Shown in pieces: positions 8,628 through 17,204 of a DNA stretch of 64,000 nucleotides (the first letter of the stretch is position 1; each line of letters begins with the position of its first letter). A program made the translations under genes and the position numbers. Source of the DNA: Helcococcus ovis (GTDB lineage Bacteria; Bacillota; Clostridia; Tissierellales; Peptoniphilaceae); assembly GCF_004524775.2 (NCBI RefSeq), contig NZ_CP119081.1, positions 1,302,001-1,366,000 on the forward strand, given 5' to 3'. Under the pieces are notes generated by a model. It did not search any database and had not been told where the DNA came from. It was given only the letters and a program-made list of their open reading frames with translations.

Positions 8628-8705
8628 CCCCCCCCGAATTAAGGTGACCTCCTTCAAGTTGGCCCTAAAACCAACTTGAAGGAGGTCACCTTAATTCGGG
8701 GGGGG
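8628..8705. terminator. Perfect 35-bp-stem hairpin after nrdF
   Basis: Positions 8628-8662 pair without a mismatch with 8671-8705 around the loop CCCTAAAA; the stem opens with a run of eight C and closes with eight G. It contains TGACCTCCTT and AAGTTGG, which recur in other intergenic hairpins of this window. It follows the nrd operon and could stop transcription from both sides, though it lacks a classic T run directly after the stem. Confidence 0.7.
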
Positions 8706-8720
8706 TATTATAGTCTTTAT

Positions 8721-9002
8721 TTATTTATTTAAGCTTTTAATTATATTTTTATTTATTTTTTTAGTAAACTCATCAAAATCAGAATTTATCTTCTGAGTTT
8801 TATTAAAAATATCCTGAAACATTTCTCTTAATTCCTCTATTTTATAAATATTTCTTAAATGCTCATTAATCATGGTAACATCAACTTCAAACAATTACAC
8901 CATCTACTTTTGAGTTAGCCAAAATGTCTCATCACTATAAACTACATCAACAGAAACATTCCTATCATCTTCTTGATATAAAATAATTTTGTCTTTTTCC
9001 AT
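8721..9002 (-). pseudogene. Decayed rhuM-family gene
   Basis: An ATG at 9002 behind AAGGAG begins a frame with the RhuM N-terminus (KIILYQEDDRNVSVDVVY, then ETFWLTQK). The frame continues to a stop at 8721 with two in-frame nonsense codons where the family has QMAELF: TAG, ATG, GTG, TAA, TTG, TTT. After these it reads on as EVDVTMINEHLRNIYK. The remaining 94 codons are about a quarter of a full RhuM. A matching promoter (TATAAT, 18-bp spacer, TTACAA) is still visible upstream. RhuM proteins are putative DNA-binding proteins of genomic islands; this copy is dead. Confidence 0.8.
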
Positions 9003-9164
9003 GTTTTTCTCCTTATTATTTATTGGAGCTGTCAAAGATATTATACCATAAAAGAACATATGTTTGTAATAAATGTTTTTTATCAACCTAAACAAGCCTC
9101 CAACTTCCGCCATGATGCTGGAACAGATTCCCCTTTTTCTAACATAACCTTGCAATTAAAGCCC

Positions 9165-9450
9165 TTTTTAACAAGATCTTTTGAATTAATACAAGGGGTT
9201 CCAAAAACAATTTTATCAGATAATATGAAAACAATTATGGATGAACCAAGAACTAAGGATTCTGATGGAAAAATTAATAATAAATTTAATCAATTCTTAA
9301 ATGATTTTAATATAAGCTTAAAACCATGTATGGCTAGAAGGCCACAAACTAAAGGTAAATTAGAAAATAAGTTAGAACAACGAATAAAACATTACACAGG
9401 ATATAGATTATTAATAATTGACGAAATGGGCTATTTACCGCTAAATGATG
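9165..9450 (+). pseudogene. IS21-family remnant: istA fragment fused to istB fragment
   Basis: The frame encodes an IstA-like piece of the DDE integrase domain (GVPKTILSDNMKTIMDEP, then ARRPQTKGKLENK), directly followed by an IstB-like Walker B piece (RLLIIDEMGYLPLN). In complete IS21 elements these belong to two genes separated by more than a kilobase, so an internal deletion joined them. There are no intact ends. Confidence 0.8.
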
Positions 9451-9486
9451 GTCGGTGTGGTCTTAGGACTGCACCGACTTTTTTTG
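9451..9486 (+). terminator. Terminator-like hairpin upstream of the AbiE genes
   Basis: GTCGGTGTGGTC and GACTGCACCGAC pair (two G-U wobbles) around TTAG and are followed by seven T. It insulates the toxin-antitoxin pair from upstream transcription. Confidence 0.8.
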
Positions 9487-9495
9487 CAGCCTTTA

Positions 9496-9524
9496 TTTAC
9501 AAATACTCTTTAATATTGTATAAT
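9496..9524 (+). promoter_or_regulatory. Promoter of the AbiE operon
   Basis: TTTACA (9496-9501) and TATAAT (9519-9524) with a 17-bp spacer, directly upstream of the AGGAGG site of the first gene. Confidence 0.75.
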
Positions 9525-9550
9525 AAAAGCGTAAATGTAGGAGGTGATGT

Positions 9551-10138
9551 ATGATGAATATTTTGGATGAATATTTAAAAGAAAAAGGATTCATTACAAA
9601 TAAAGAAGCTGAAAAGCTCGGCATTAAGAGATATAAGCTTGCTGAACTTGTTCATAAAGGGAAACTTGAGCGAGTAAAAAATGGAGTATACAAGAAAAAA
9701 GATGATATAGACGATGAACTTGTACTAATATCATATAATAATGAAAAAGTTATATTTTCGTTTCACACTGCCTTGTTTTTGTTAGGACTTAGTGATAGAA
9801 TTCCAAATTCTTTTCATATTAGTGTACCTCAAGGCTATAATGTCGGTCATATAAAAAAACGAATGAATAATATTAAGGTACATTATATAAAAAAAGAAAA
9901 CTTTGATATTGGTATTATAACCGTAAAGACAGCATTTGGAAATGAAGTAAAATGCTATGATATGGAAAGAAGCATTTGTGATATTGTTTCCAAAAGAAAT
10001 GTCATGGACAAACAAATATTTGTAGATGCGATCACCGGATACTTTAACAGTAAGGAAAAAAATATGAGAAATCTTATTAAATATAGCCGGATATTAGGAG
10101 TTGAAGATGAAATAAGAAAATATATGGAGGTATTATAA
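9551..10138 (+). CDS. AbiEi-like antitoxin / transcriptional repressor (type IV TA)
   Basis: A 195-residue protein with an N-terminal winged-helix segment (FITNKEAEKLGIKRYKLAEL, VHKGKLERVKNGVY) and the AbiEi antitoxin domain (YDMERSICDIVSKRN, KQIFVDAITGYF). AGGAGG lies at 9539-9544; a second ATG at 9554 could also start it. AbiEi proteins repress their own operon and counteract the nucleotidyltransferase toxin encoded next. The stop is one base before the next start. The pair sits in a patch of dead mobile DNA. Confidence 0.9.
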   Translation: MMNILDEYLKEKGFITNKEAEKLGIKRYKLAELVHKGKLERVKNGVYKKKDDIDDELVLISYNNEKVIFSFHTALFLLGLSDRIPNSFHISVPQGYNVGHIKKRMNNIKVHYIKKENFDIGIITVKTAFGNEVKCYDMERSICDIVSKRNVMDKQIFVDAITGYFNSKEKNMRNLIKYSRILGVEDEIRKYMEVL

Positions 10139-10139
10139 A

Positions 10140-10979
10140 ATGATTAGTCCAGAGAGCTTGAAAGGCAAAGTAAAAAACATCTCAAAAAGTAAAAGATTAA
10201 GTTCACAGGAAGTTTTGCAGATGTTTTTCTTTGAAAGATTTTTAGAAAGATTATCTCATTCCAAATATAAATTTAATTTTGTGATTAAGGGTGGATTGCT
10301 AATCTCATCAATGATTGGCATAGATAACAGGACGACAATGGATATGGATACGACTGTGAAAGGAGTTGTCTTAAAAGAAGATGTCATTAAAAATATAATT
10401 TTAGAAATTTTGGGCATAGAAGTTGGTGATGGAATACAGTTTGAGGTTACTGATATTACTCATATTCGTGAAGAAGATGAGTATGAAAATTTCAGAGTAC
10501 ATCTAACTGCCATATTTGGAAAAATAAGAAATGCTATGAAAATTGATATTACAACAGGAGATGTAATTACACCAAAAGAAATCGAATATGTATATCCCTG
10601 CATGTTTAGGGAAGAAGGGCTTAAAGTTCTTGCATATCCTATTGAAACGATACTTGCAGAAAAATATGAGAGTGTTATAAAAAGAAATATATCTACAACA
10701 AGAATGAGAGATTTTTATGATTTATATAGCTTATATCGTTTAAGAAAAGAGGAAATTGATTTTGGGGTTCTTAAACAGGCTATTCTATCAACGGCAGGAA
10801 AAAGAAATAGTATGTCTTTTATTCAAGAGGCAAATGAAATCATAAATGATATTAAGGGAGATAGTTACTTAAAAAAATTGTGGGAGGTCTATTTGAAAGA
10901 TAATCCATATATAAAAGAACTTGATTTCTTCGATACGGTAGAAGTGGTCAAGATAATAGCTGAAAAAATAGAAATTTAG
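10140..10979 (+). CDS. AbiEii-like nucleotidyltransferase toxin (type IV TA)
   Basis: A 279-residue protein of the AbiEii/AbiGii toxin family (nucleotidyltransferase fold). Motifs: FVIKGGLLISSMIG and TTMDMDTTVKG (the GG/S and DxD-type metal-binding segment), followed by MKIDITTGD and IETILAEKYES with the conserved Glu-Lys. Family members transfer nucleotides to RNA, for example tRNA acceptor ends, and cause abortive phage infection or growth arrest. The reading frame is complete and preceded by TGGAGG inside the antitoxin gene. Confidence 0.9.
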   Translation: MISPESLKGKVKNISKSKRLSSQEVLQMFFFERFLERLSHSKYKFNFVIKGGLLISSMIGIDNRTTMDMDTTVKGVVLKEDVIKNIILEILGIEVGDGIQFEVTDITHIREEDEYENFRVHLTAIFGKIRNAMKIDITTGDVITPKEIEYVYPCMFREEGLKVLAYPIETILAEKYESVIKRNISTTRMRDFYDLYSLYRLRKEEIDFGVLKQAILSTAGKRNSMSFIQEANEIINDIKGDSYLKKLWEVYLKDNPYIKELDFFDTVEVVKIIAEKIEI

Positions 10980-11006
10980 GAGATAGAGAAATCATCTCTC
11001 CATCTC
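10978..11006 (+). terminator. Hairpin after the AbiE operon
   Basis: GGAGATAGAGA pairs imperfectly with TCTCTCCATCTCC immediately after the toxin stop. There is no T run, so it may be only a stabilising 3' hairpin. Confidence 0.45.
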
Positions 11007-11083
11007 CTTACCCATGTAAATTCCATAATTTTTGGTATATTGTAAAGTTCGTCCATAGTAGATTTTGAAGAAGAATACTCTTG

Positions 11084-11469
11084 GAGACTGTAATAAATTT
11101 TGTGTATGAAAATCTTTCTGATTAAGGTGATATAAACTTAATCAGGAGGATTTTTTTATGGGAAGAAAAAGACCAGAAACAGCAAAAAGTAGATTAGCAA
11201 AACAATTAATAGAGTCATATGATATAAAAACTGCTCAAGATATACAAGAGGCATTAAAATACTTGCAGGAGAATGGTTTGATATTAACCATCCAAAAATT
11301 ATAGCAAGTCTATCATTAGAAATTTCTGAAGAAACGCCTATTTTCTCTATACGGTAGTGAGCTTGTCCTGAAATTGAATAATCTGAGCAAAGCTAGTTTA
11401 TAGCATCACAAATAGTTTTTCCCCAACTATCATTTGAGCCACCATAATCAACCAATTTATTACAGTCTC
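11084..11469 (+). mobile_element. Internally deleted IS256-family element (MITE-like, 386 bp)
   Basis: GAGACTGTAATAAATT at 11084-11099 is repeated inverted at 11454-11469, defining two ends. Inside, an ATG at 11158 behind AGGAGG encodes the N-terminus typical of IS256-family transposases (MGRKRPETAKSRLAKQLIES, TAQDIQEALK), then breaks off after about 48 codons. The rest of the transposase is gone, so the element could move only with help from a full copy elsewhere. Confidence 0.8.
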
Positions 11470-11481
11470 AAAAAGAAAATA

Positions 11482-11516
11482 AAAAATTCCGACTTATAAA
11501 TCGGAATTTTTTTATT
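11482..11516 (-). terminator. Terminator of the LPXTG-like surface protein gene
   Basis: AAAAATTCCGA and TCGGAATTTTT pair around CTTATAAA with T runs on both strands, next to the stop codon at 11519. Confidence 0.85.
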
Positions 11517-11518
11517 TA

Positions 11519-13273
11519 TTATTCATCTTTTTTTCTTGTTGCAACTAATGCTGCTCCTGCTGCTAATGCAGTCACTACACTTGTTATTACACCTAAATCT
11601 CCTGTTTCAGGATTTTGTTTATTTTCAGATGGTTTTTGTTGTGGTTGTGGTTTTACTTCCGGCTTATTATTTGAATCTTTATTTTCAACAACTGTTAATG
11701 TTGTCTTTAAGATTGAAGAATAATATTTATCTGTTTCTTTTGATACCACTTCTACTACATATTTTCCTAATGGCAATGTTTCCAAGTAGGAATTTTTCAA
11801 TGTAACCATTGTGCTTCCATCTTTCACTTCGTAATTTGAAGGATCTAATACTTTTCCACCAACTCTAACTTCTACAAATGATGAAATTTCTGCATCTGTC
11901 TTGATTACTACATCTTTCATCGAACCTTTTACATATTTTACTGATTCTTCAGTTAATAGATGTGGTTTTATCTTTGTATTGCCAGGTTTTTGTTGTCTTA
12001 TTTTATCTAATTGAGATTTTCTACCTTCCAAATCTTCTTTCTTCCAAGCATCCGATAGACCTTCTAAATCTTTATTTATTTTAGCTCTCTTTTCTTTTTC
12101 TTTAGCTTCTTTTAGCAGTCTTTCTCTTTCTGCTTGTCTGTGTGCTTTTTCTCTTTCTTTAGCTTCTTTTAGCAGTCTTTCTCTTTCTGCTTGTCTATGT
12201 GCTTTTTCTCTTTCTTTAGCTTCTTTTAGCAGTCTTTGTCTATTTTGTTCTCTTTCGCCTTTTTTGTCTGTTTTAGTCCAAGCATCTGATAGACCTGAAA
12301 GTTCTTCGTTGATACGTTTCTTTTCTGATTCATTTTTTTCTTTTGCAATATCTAATGCAATATCTAAACTGTCATCAGTATCTGAATCTATAAGTACAAC
12401 CTTATAATCATCTTTTTGTTTTTTGCTTAAATATTTTAAGGATTTGATTTTATCAAAAGCTTCCTTATTTTTATTGTTTCTTTCTTCTGCAATTTCAGAA
12501 ACTACTTTGTTGCTTTCCGCATTATCATCAGTAAGTACTGCTTTATAGTCATTTTTCTTTCTTTCACTCAAATATTCCAACTTATCAATTTTATTGTTTA
12601 CTTGATACTTTGTGTTATTTGCTTCAACTATATTATGCATTTCTGATTCAGCTTTTTCTACTTTTTCAGCTATTTTTTTTAACTCTTCATGCTTTTTCTT
12701 TATTTCTCCAGCATCATGACTATTTCTTATATCTCTTTGTTTAGCTTCTACTTCTCTTTCTAAATCCTTTAGCTTTTCTGTTAATTTAGATACTACGTCA
12801 AAATATTCAGCTCCAAATCTTGAACTCATCTTATATGAATCTCTTACTTGTTCAACGTAATCTCTTAATTCTTCTAATTTTTCTTCTACTTTTTTTGATA
12901 ATTCATTTCTTTGAGTGTTTTCTTTTTTAGCTTCTTCAGATATTTTATTTATTTCTTCTTGTAATTTGTCTAATTCTTTTAATTTTAATTCTCTAATTTT
13001 ACCAATATAATTATTTTGTTCTTCTCTAGACAATTCTTTTAATTTTCTAACTTCTTGAATAGCTTTCAATTTTTTCCATGTAACTTTGGGAGCTTGATCT
13101 GGTTCATTCCAAATATCCTGAGCATAAGCTACTGCACCATTAGAAAAATCAGCACCATAGATGTTTGATACGCCAAGTATAGTAAATGCACCTACTACAA
13201 CGGATACTACTCCTATGGATAATTTTCTTATAGAATATCTTAATATTCTATTTTGATTATTTTTTCCTTTCAT
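11519..13273 (-). CDS. YSIRK-signal, sortase-anchored coiled-coil surface protein
   Basis: A 584-residue protein. The N-terminus has a canonical YSIRK/GS signal (RYSIRKLSIGVVSVVVGAF). The middle is highly charged and predicted coiled coil, with three near-identical repeats (RLLKEAKEREKAHRQAERE) and related GLSDAWKK segments. A beta-rich domain follows (about residues 430-530). The C-terminus has the sorting signal NPETG, a hydrophobic helix and the tail RKKDE, so it should be covalently linked to peptidoglycan by sortase; the motif is LPXTG with N in place of L. YSIRK proteins are usually secreted at the septum. Ligand unknown. Confidence 0.85.
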   Translation of the reverse strand: MKGKNNQNRILRYSIRKLSIGVVSVVVGAFTILGVSNIYGADFSNGAVAYAQDIWNEPDQAPKVTWKKLKAIQEVRKLKELSREEQNNYIGKIRELKLKELDKLQEEINKISEEAKKENTQRNELSKKVEEKLEELRDYVEQVRDSYKMSSRFGAEYFDVVSKLTEKLKDLEREVEAKQRDIRNSHDAGEIKKKHEELKKIAEKVEKAESEMHNIVEANNTKYQVNNKIDKLEYLSERKKNDYKAVLTDDNAESNKVVSEIAEERNNKNKEAFDKIKSLKYLSKKQKDDYKVVLIDSDTDDSLDIALDIAKEKNESEKKRINEELSGLSDAWTKTDKKGEREQNRQRLLKEAKEREKAHRQAERERLLKEAKEREKAHRQAERERLLKEAKEKEKRAKINKDLEGLSDAWKKEDLEGRKSQLDKIRQQKPGNTKIKPHLLTEESVKYVKGSMKDVVIKTDAEISSFVEVRVGGKVLDPSNYEVKDGSTMVTLKNSYLETLPLGKYVVEVVSKETDKYYSSILKTTLTVVENKDSNNKPEVKPQPQQKPSENKQNPETGDLGVITSVVTALAAGAALVATRKKDE

Positions 13274-13563
13274 ATTTTCTCCTCCTCAATATTTTCTGCA
13301 ATTCAAATGTATATAATCTTTACGTGTTTAATTATTATATACAACTGTATAATTATTATATATACCAAACAGAATAATTTTTCAATACTATTGAGTTTTT
13401 ATGTATGTAAAAATCTAATTTTATTAATAATTTTTAATAAATGAAAAATAATCAATTTTTTTACTTATTTTGCTTGAGTTTATTTTTATGAAATAGTATA
13501 TATTTTTCTATTTAATAACATATATTTTTAATTAAGTTTATAATGCACATTAAATCCTCACAA

Positions 13564-13592
13564 TTGATTTATATAATACAATGCATTATAAT
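13564..13592 (+). promoter_or_regulatory. Promoter of the DegV gene
   Basis: TTGATT (13564-13569) and TATAAT (13587-13592) separated by exactly 17 bp. It lies in the roughly 340-bp region between the divergent surface-protein and DegV genes; the rest of that region is AT-rich with no gene visible. Confidence 0.75.
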
Positions 13593-13617
13593 ATTTATAA
13601 TGATACAAGGAGGATTA

Positions 13618-14472
13618 ATGAAAAAGATAATTTTAAGTGCTGATTCGACATGTGATTTATCGTCTGATTTGTTAGAAAAATATAAGATTCATACATTGCC
13701 ATTATACATTAATTTGGATGATAAAGAATATAAAGATATGATAAATATCACACCTGATTTTATATATGATTATTATGACAAAAACAAAATTTTACCTAAA
13801 ACTGCTGCTCCAAGCATTGGTGACTATCTAGGTCACTTTGAACAATGGAATAATGGAGACTATGATATTATTCACGTAAGCATAGGCTCAGGTATATCAG
13901 CTTCATATCAAAACGCAACTTTAGCAGCAAATGAGTTGGATAATGTATATGTAATTGATTCAAAGTCTCTTTCAACCGGTTCCGGTGCTTTATTGGTTGA
14001 GGCATATGAAATGATTAATGAAGGAAAGTCGACCGATGAAATAGTTGAAAGATTGAAGGAATTGAGAGAAAAATTAGATGTAAGTTTTATTATTGATTCT
14101 CTAACATATTTAAGAGAAGGCGGTAGATTAACTGCTTTACAAGCTTTCGGTGCTAACTTACTAAATATTAAGCCAAGCATATTTGTTTCATCACAAAAAA
14201 ATGGACAAATGGATGTGGGAAATAAATACAGAGGAAATATAAATAAGGTATTTATAAAATTTTTCAAGGACAAACTCGAAGATAATGATGAAATTGATTT
14301 AAGACGCATATATCTTACACATTCCGGAGCAGATGAAGCCGATATCGAATTAGCTAAAAATACTATTTCATCTCTTAAAAATTTTGAAGAAATAATTGTA
14401 AACAAAGCAAGTTGTACAATATCTTCACATTGTGGTAGAAATACCTTTGGAATAATTTTCTTAAAGAAATAG
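13618..14472 (+). CDS. DegV-family fatty-acid-binding protein
   Basis: A 284-residue protein when started at the ATG at 13618, which has AAGGAGG upstream; earlier in-frame starts have none. It matches the DegV fold: ILSADSTCDLSSDLL at the N-terminus, PKTAAPSIGDYL, the fatty-acid headgroup motif HVSIGSGISASYQNA, and SLTYLREGGRLTALQA. Family members (FakB) bind a fatty acid and present it to FakA kinase for phospholipid synthesis. No fakA is nearby; Firmicutes often carry several fakB paralogs. Confidence 0.88.
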   Translation: MKKIILSADSTCDLSSDLLEKYKIHTLPLYINLDDKEYKDMINITPDFIYDYYDKNKILPKTAAPSIGDYLGHFEQWNNGDYDIIHVSIGSGISASYQNATLAANELDNVYVIDSKSLSTGSGALLVEAYEMINEGKSTDEIVERLKELREKLDVSFIIDSLTYLREGGRLTALQAFGANLLNIKPSIFVSSQKNGQMDVGNKYRGNINKVFIKFFKDKLEDNDEIDLRRIYLTHSGADEADIELAKNTISSLKNFEEIIVNKASCTISSHCGRNTFGIIFLKK

Positions 14473-14565
14473 ATTGCCGAGCTATTGACATTAATAATAT
14501 AAGTAAGATGAAGAGCTGTGAAGGTTCTGACAGGTAAGTAAAATAAAATACTAACAGATAAAAGC

Positions 14566-14599
14566 AAAGAGAGAGAAAATTAAATTTCTCTCTCTTTTT
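14566..14599 (+). terminator. Terminator after the DegV gene
   Basis: AAAGAGAGAGAAA (14566-14578) pairs with TTTCTCTCTCTTT (14585-14597), followed by further T. Confidence 0.85.
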
Positions 14600-14749
14600 G
14601 TAAAATCTTAAAGTTCAATTGAGTAAAAAATAATAGGTATTTATTTATTATCTCATTTTTTAAAATCTTATTTTTTGCGATACCAACTATACCGATTTAT
14701 ATCATATAATCTTGATAAACCCTCTATTATTGTTAATTATAATATAAAA

Positions 14750-14784
14750 AGAACTGCTACAAAATATTTCGCAACAGCTCCTTC
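14750..14784 (-). terminator. Terminator of the xpt operon
   Basis: On the minus strand GAGCTGTTGC pairs imperfectly with GTAGCAGTTC and is followed by TTTTT, just downstream of the xpt stop at 14797. Confidence 0.65.
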
Positions 14785-14796
14785 AATATATATTTA

Positions 14797-15369
14797 CTAT
14801 CTCTCAAAAACTACATTTCCATCTTTGAATTCTTTTATCATTGCTTGACTATAAACTTCATACCCCTTTTCTCTATATAGTCTACCACCTTCTTGAAATG
14901 ATTTTTCTATAGCTATTCCAATTCCCTCAATCTTTGCTCCTGATTGATTACATAAATCTATTAATCCACCTAATGCTTTTCCGTTTGCCAAAAAGTCATC
15001 TATTATCAAAACATTGTCATCTTGTGTCAAATATTTTTTTTCAACTCTTATCTCATATTCTCTATCTTTTGTAAATGAGTAAACTGTACTTTTCCAAGCG
15101 TCATCAACTAATGTTTTTGAAGCTATTTTTTTAGCAAATACCATTGGTACCTTGAAAAAGAATGCTGTTGTAAGTGCTATTCCTATTCCTGAAACCTCAA
15201 GAGTCAAAACTTTTGTAATTTTTTTATCTTTAAACTTTTCGTAAAAATCTTTTCCCATCTTCATAAATAAATTTGGATCTACTTGATGATTTAAAAAACT
15301 ATCAACTTTTAAGATATTTCCTGATAAAACTCTTCCGTGTTTTACAATCATTTCTTCTAACAATTTCAT
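14797..15369 (-). CDS. xpt: Xanthine phosphoribosyltransferase
   Basis: A 190-residue enzyme that converts xanthine and PRPP to XMP in purine salvage. The PRPP-binding loop is VLIIDDFLANGKALGG; the N-terminal KLLEEMIVKHGRVLSGNILKV is typical of Xpt. It lies 2 bp downstream of the permease gene and shares its riboswitch-controlled transcript, so uptake and salvage are co-regulated. Confidence 0.93.
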   Translation of the reverse strand: MKLLEEMIVKHGRVLSGNILKVDSFLNHQVDPNLFMKMGKDFYEKFKDKKITKVLTLEVSGIGIALTTAFFFKVPMVFAKKIASKTLVDDAWKSTVYSFTKDREYEIRVEKKYLTQDDNVLIIDDFLANGKALGGLIDLCNQSGAKIEGIGIAIEKSFQEGGRLYREKGYEVYSQAMIKEFKDGNVVFER

Positions 15370-15371
15370 TA

Positions 15372-16688
15372 TTATGCCTTCTTTCTGTCCTTTAATATAA
15401 TATTTAATATAAGTGCGACAAGTGTACCTGTTGAAATACCTGACGATAAAATCATTTTCAACGCTTCAGGTAGTCCATTTAGAATTTCCGGTTTTACTGT
15501 TACGCCGATTCCCAGTGCGAATGCTACTGAAATTATAAGCAGTTCTCTATCACCAAGTTTTATCGCAGATAATGTCTTTACCCCTTGGGCTGCGACAAGG
15601 CCAAACATTATTATACCTACTCCTCCTAAAACAGGCTGTGGCATTACTGAAATTAATGCACTTAATTTTGGAAATACACCTAATAATGTTAATATGACAC
15701 CTGCAATAATCATAACATATCTACTTGCAACTTTTGTCAACGTGATTAATCCGACATTTTGCGAAAATGACGTATTTGGACCTGCTCCAAACAATCCTGA
15801 AATCATTGAACCTATACCATCTGCTAAAACCCCATTTGCAACCCTGTCACTTGAAAGTTTTACTTTTGAAGCTTCCCCTATTGCCATCATAATACCTGTG
15901 GTTCCAATCGTCGAAACAACAAATGCCGGCACAAATGATAATGTTGATGATAAGTCAAATTTTATTCCGTTTCCTAAAATATTTGGAATTGCTACCCATG
16001 ATGCATCTGCAACCGGCTTTAGGTCTACCATACCTAATGGTAGGCAAATCAAATAACCAAATACCATTCCTATAAACACTGCTGCCGATGACCAAATTCC
16101 TTTTCCATAGTGATTTAAGAATATTGTAAATAGCATAATTACAAATGCTACTCCCAGATTTTGTAATGAACCATAATTTGAAGCTCCCACTCCACCTGCT
16201 GCCCAATCAACACTAACCGGCAATAATGTTATACCGATAAGCGATACAACTGTCCCGGTAATCAATGGTGGGAAAAATTTGATAATTTTCTTTATAAATC
16301 TACTTAAAATAATTTCAACAAATGAACCTGTAATTGTAGCTCCTATAATTCCCGCTATGCCAAATTTAGCTCCAACACTTATAGACGGATTTACAAATGT
16401 AAAGTCTGTACCCATCATGCCCGGCACTCTTGACCCAATTTTCCATACACCTTTTGATTGCAAAATAGTCGTCAATCCTGATGCAAATATTGTCGCTGAT
16501 ACCATAACCGAAGTTGTAGCAACATCAAATTTTAATGCTGAACAAACAACTAATGGCACAGCAATTATCCCCGCAAAAGCTGCTAAAATATGTTGCAATG
16601 CAAGTATAATACTTACTCCCACAGGTGGCTTAGAATCGATAGAATAAATCAACTCATCTTCATTCTTACTATTAAATTGTTCTTTCAT
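15372..16688 (-). CDS. pbuX: Xanthine/uracil permease (NCS2 family)
   Basis: Started at the ATG at 16688 (behind TTGGAGGAATT), the product has 438 residues and 12-14 hydrophobic segments. NCS2 features are visible: QHILAAFAGIIAVPLVV near the start, the GTDFTFVNPSISVG segment, and NTSFSQNVGLITLTKVASR. It is likely a proton symporter for xanthine given its partner xpt and the upstream purine riboswitch. The frame extends 15 codons upstream into the leader without a ribosome binding site. Confidence 0.9.
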   Translation of the reverse strand: MKEQFNSKNEDELIYSIDSKPPVGVSIILALQHILAAFAGIIAVPLVVCSALKFDVATTSVMVSATIFASGLTTILQSKGVWKIGSRVPGMMGTDFTFVNPSISVGAKFGIAGIIGATITGSFVEIILSRFIKKIIKFFPPLITGTVVSLIGITLLPVSVDWAAGGVGASNYGSLQNLGVAFVIMLFTIFLNHYGKGIWSSAAVFIGMVFGYLICLPLGMVDLKPVADASWVAIPNILGNGIKFDLSSTLSFVPAFVVSTIGTTGIMMAIGEASKVKLSSDRVANGVLADGIGSMISGLFGAGPNTSFSQNVGLITLTKVASRYVMIIAGVILTLLGVFPKLSALISVMPQPVLGGVGIIMFGLVAAQGVKTLSAIKLGDRELLIISVAFALGIGVTVKPEILNGLPEALKMILSSGISTGTLVALILNIILKDRKKA

Positions 16689-16728
16689 ATAATTCCTCCA
16701 AAAAATATTTAAAAACAAAAAAGACTTT

Positions 16729-16761
16729 CTCACGTTTTGAGTTAGAAAATCTTTAAAATGT
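16729..16761 (-). terminator. Riboswitch expression platform: intrinsic terminator
   Basis: On the minus strand AAAGATTTTCTAACTC and GTGAGAAAGTCTTT pair around AAAAC and are followed by TTTTTT, between the purine aptamer and the pbuX ribosome binding site. Confidence 0.85.
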
Positions 16762-16765
16762 CAAT

Positions 16766-16836
16766 CCTAACCCATAGACTATAATTTTTGGTTATAGGTA
16801 GATACGCCCCACCATATTAAGGGCTTATATGAGTTT
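16766..16836 (-). promoter_or_regulatory. Purine riboswitch, guanine/xanthine-family aptamer of pbuX-xpt
   Basis: The minus strand reads ACTCATATAAGCCC, AATATGGTGGGGCGTATC, TACCTATAACC, then TATAGTCTATGGGTT. These are the conserved parts of the purine aptamer: P1, J1/2 (TATAA), the ATATGG and GTnTCTACC segments, and the 3' strand GTCTATGGGT. The base at the specificity position is C, which marks guanine-type aptamers. Ligand binding should favour the downstream terminator and shut off the operon. Confidence 0.93.
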
Positions 16837-16859
16837 AATATTCTTTTTTGTAATTATTT

Positions 16860-17200
16860 CTAATATGATAACATAGTAACTTTATCATTTCAATATTTTT
16901 AACTACTTTTTATAAATTTAATTCTTGAACTGTCAAACATATGTGACAAGAAAGCAATCCAACAATATCTTAAAAAGGTCAAAATCGAAACCCACAAACA
17001 ATGCACATTTATATAACAGAGCACAACACAATTTTAATATTATAGCTCTTTTTATCAATTTATTACATCTTTATTTTGGATTATAGTATGTTTAAGATAA
17101 AAATGTATTATTTACAACCGTTTCAAATTTAATAATTTAGTTACAAGAATCGACGAATAAAACCCAACTGACAAATTACAAATTACAAAAGAACATTTGA
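16860..17200. other. Intergenic region without recognisable gene
   Basis: AT-rich DNA between the purine leader and the istB relic. I see the upstream promoter region of pbuX-xpt at most; no frame with a plausible start is present. Confidence 0.5.
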
Positions 17201-17204
17201 AAAA

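Noticed and set aside
9060-9554. Complete 164-residue gene upstream of AbiEi
   Set aside because: The frame is a chance continuation joining non-coding DNA, an IstA piece, an IstB piece and a terminator hairpin; treated as an IS21 remnant.
13908-14567. 219-codon minus-strand frame opposite the DegV gene
   Set aside because: It is a shadow of the DegV coding strand, with no start signals and no family features.
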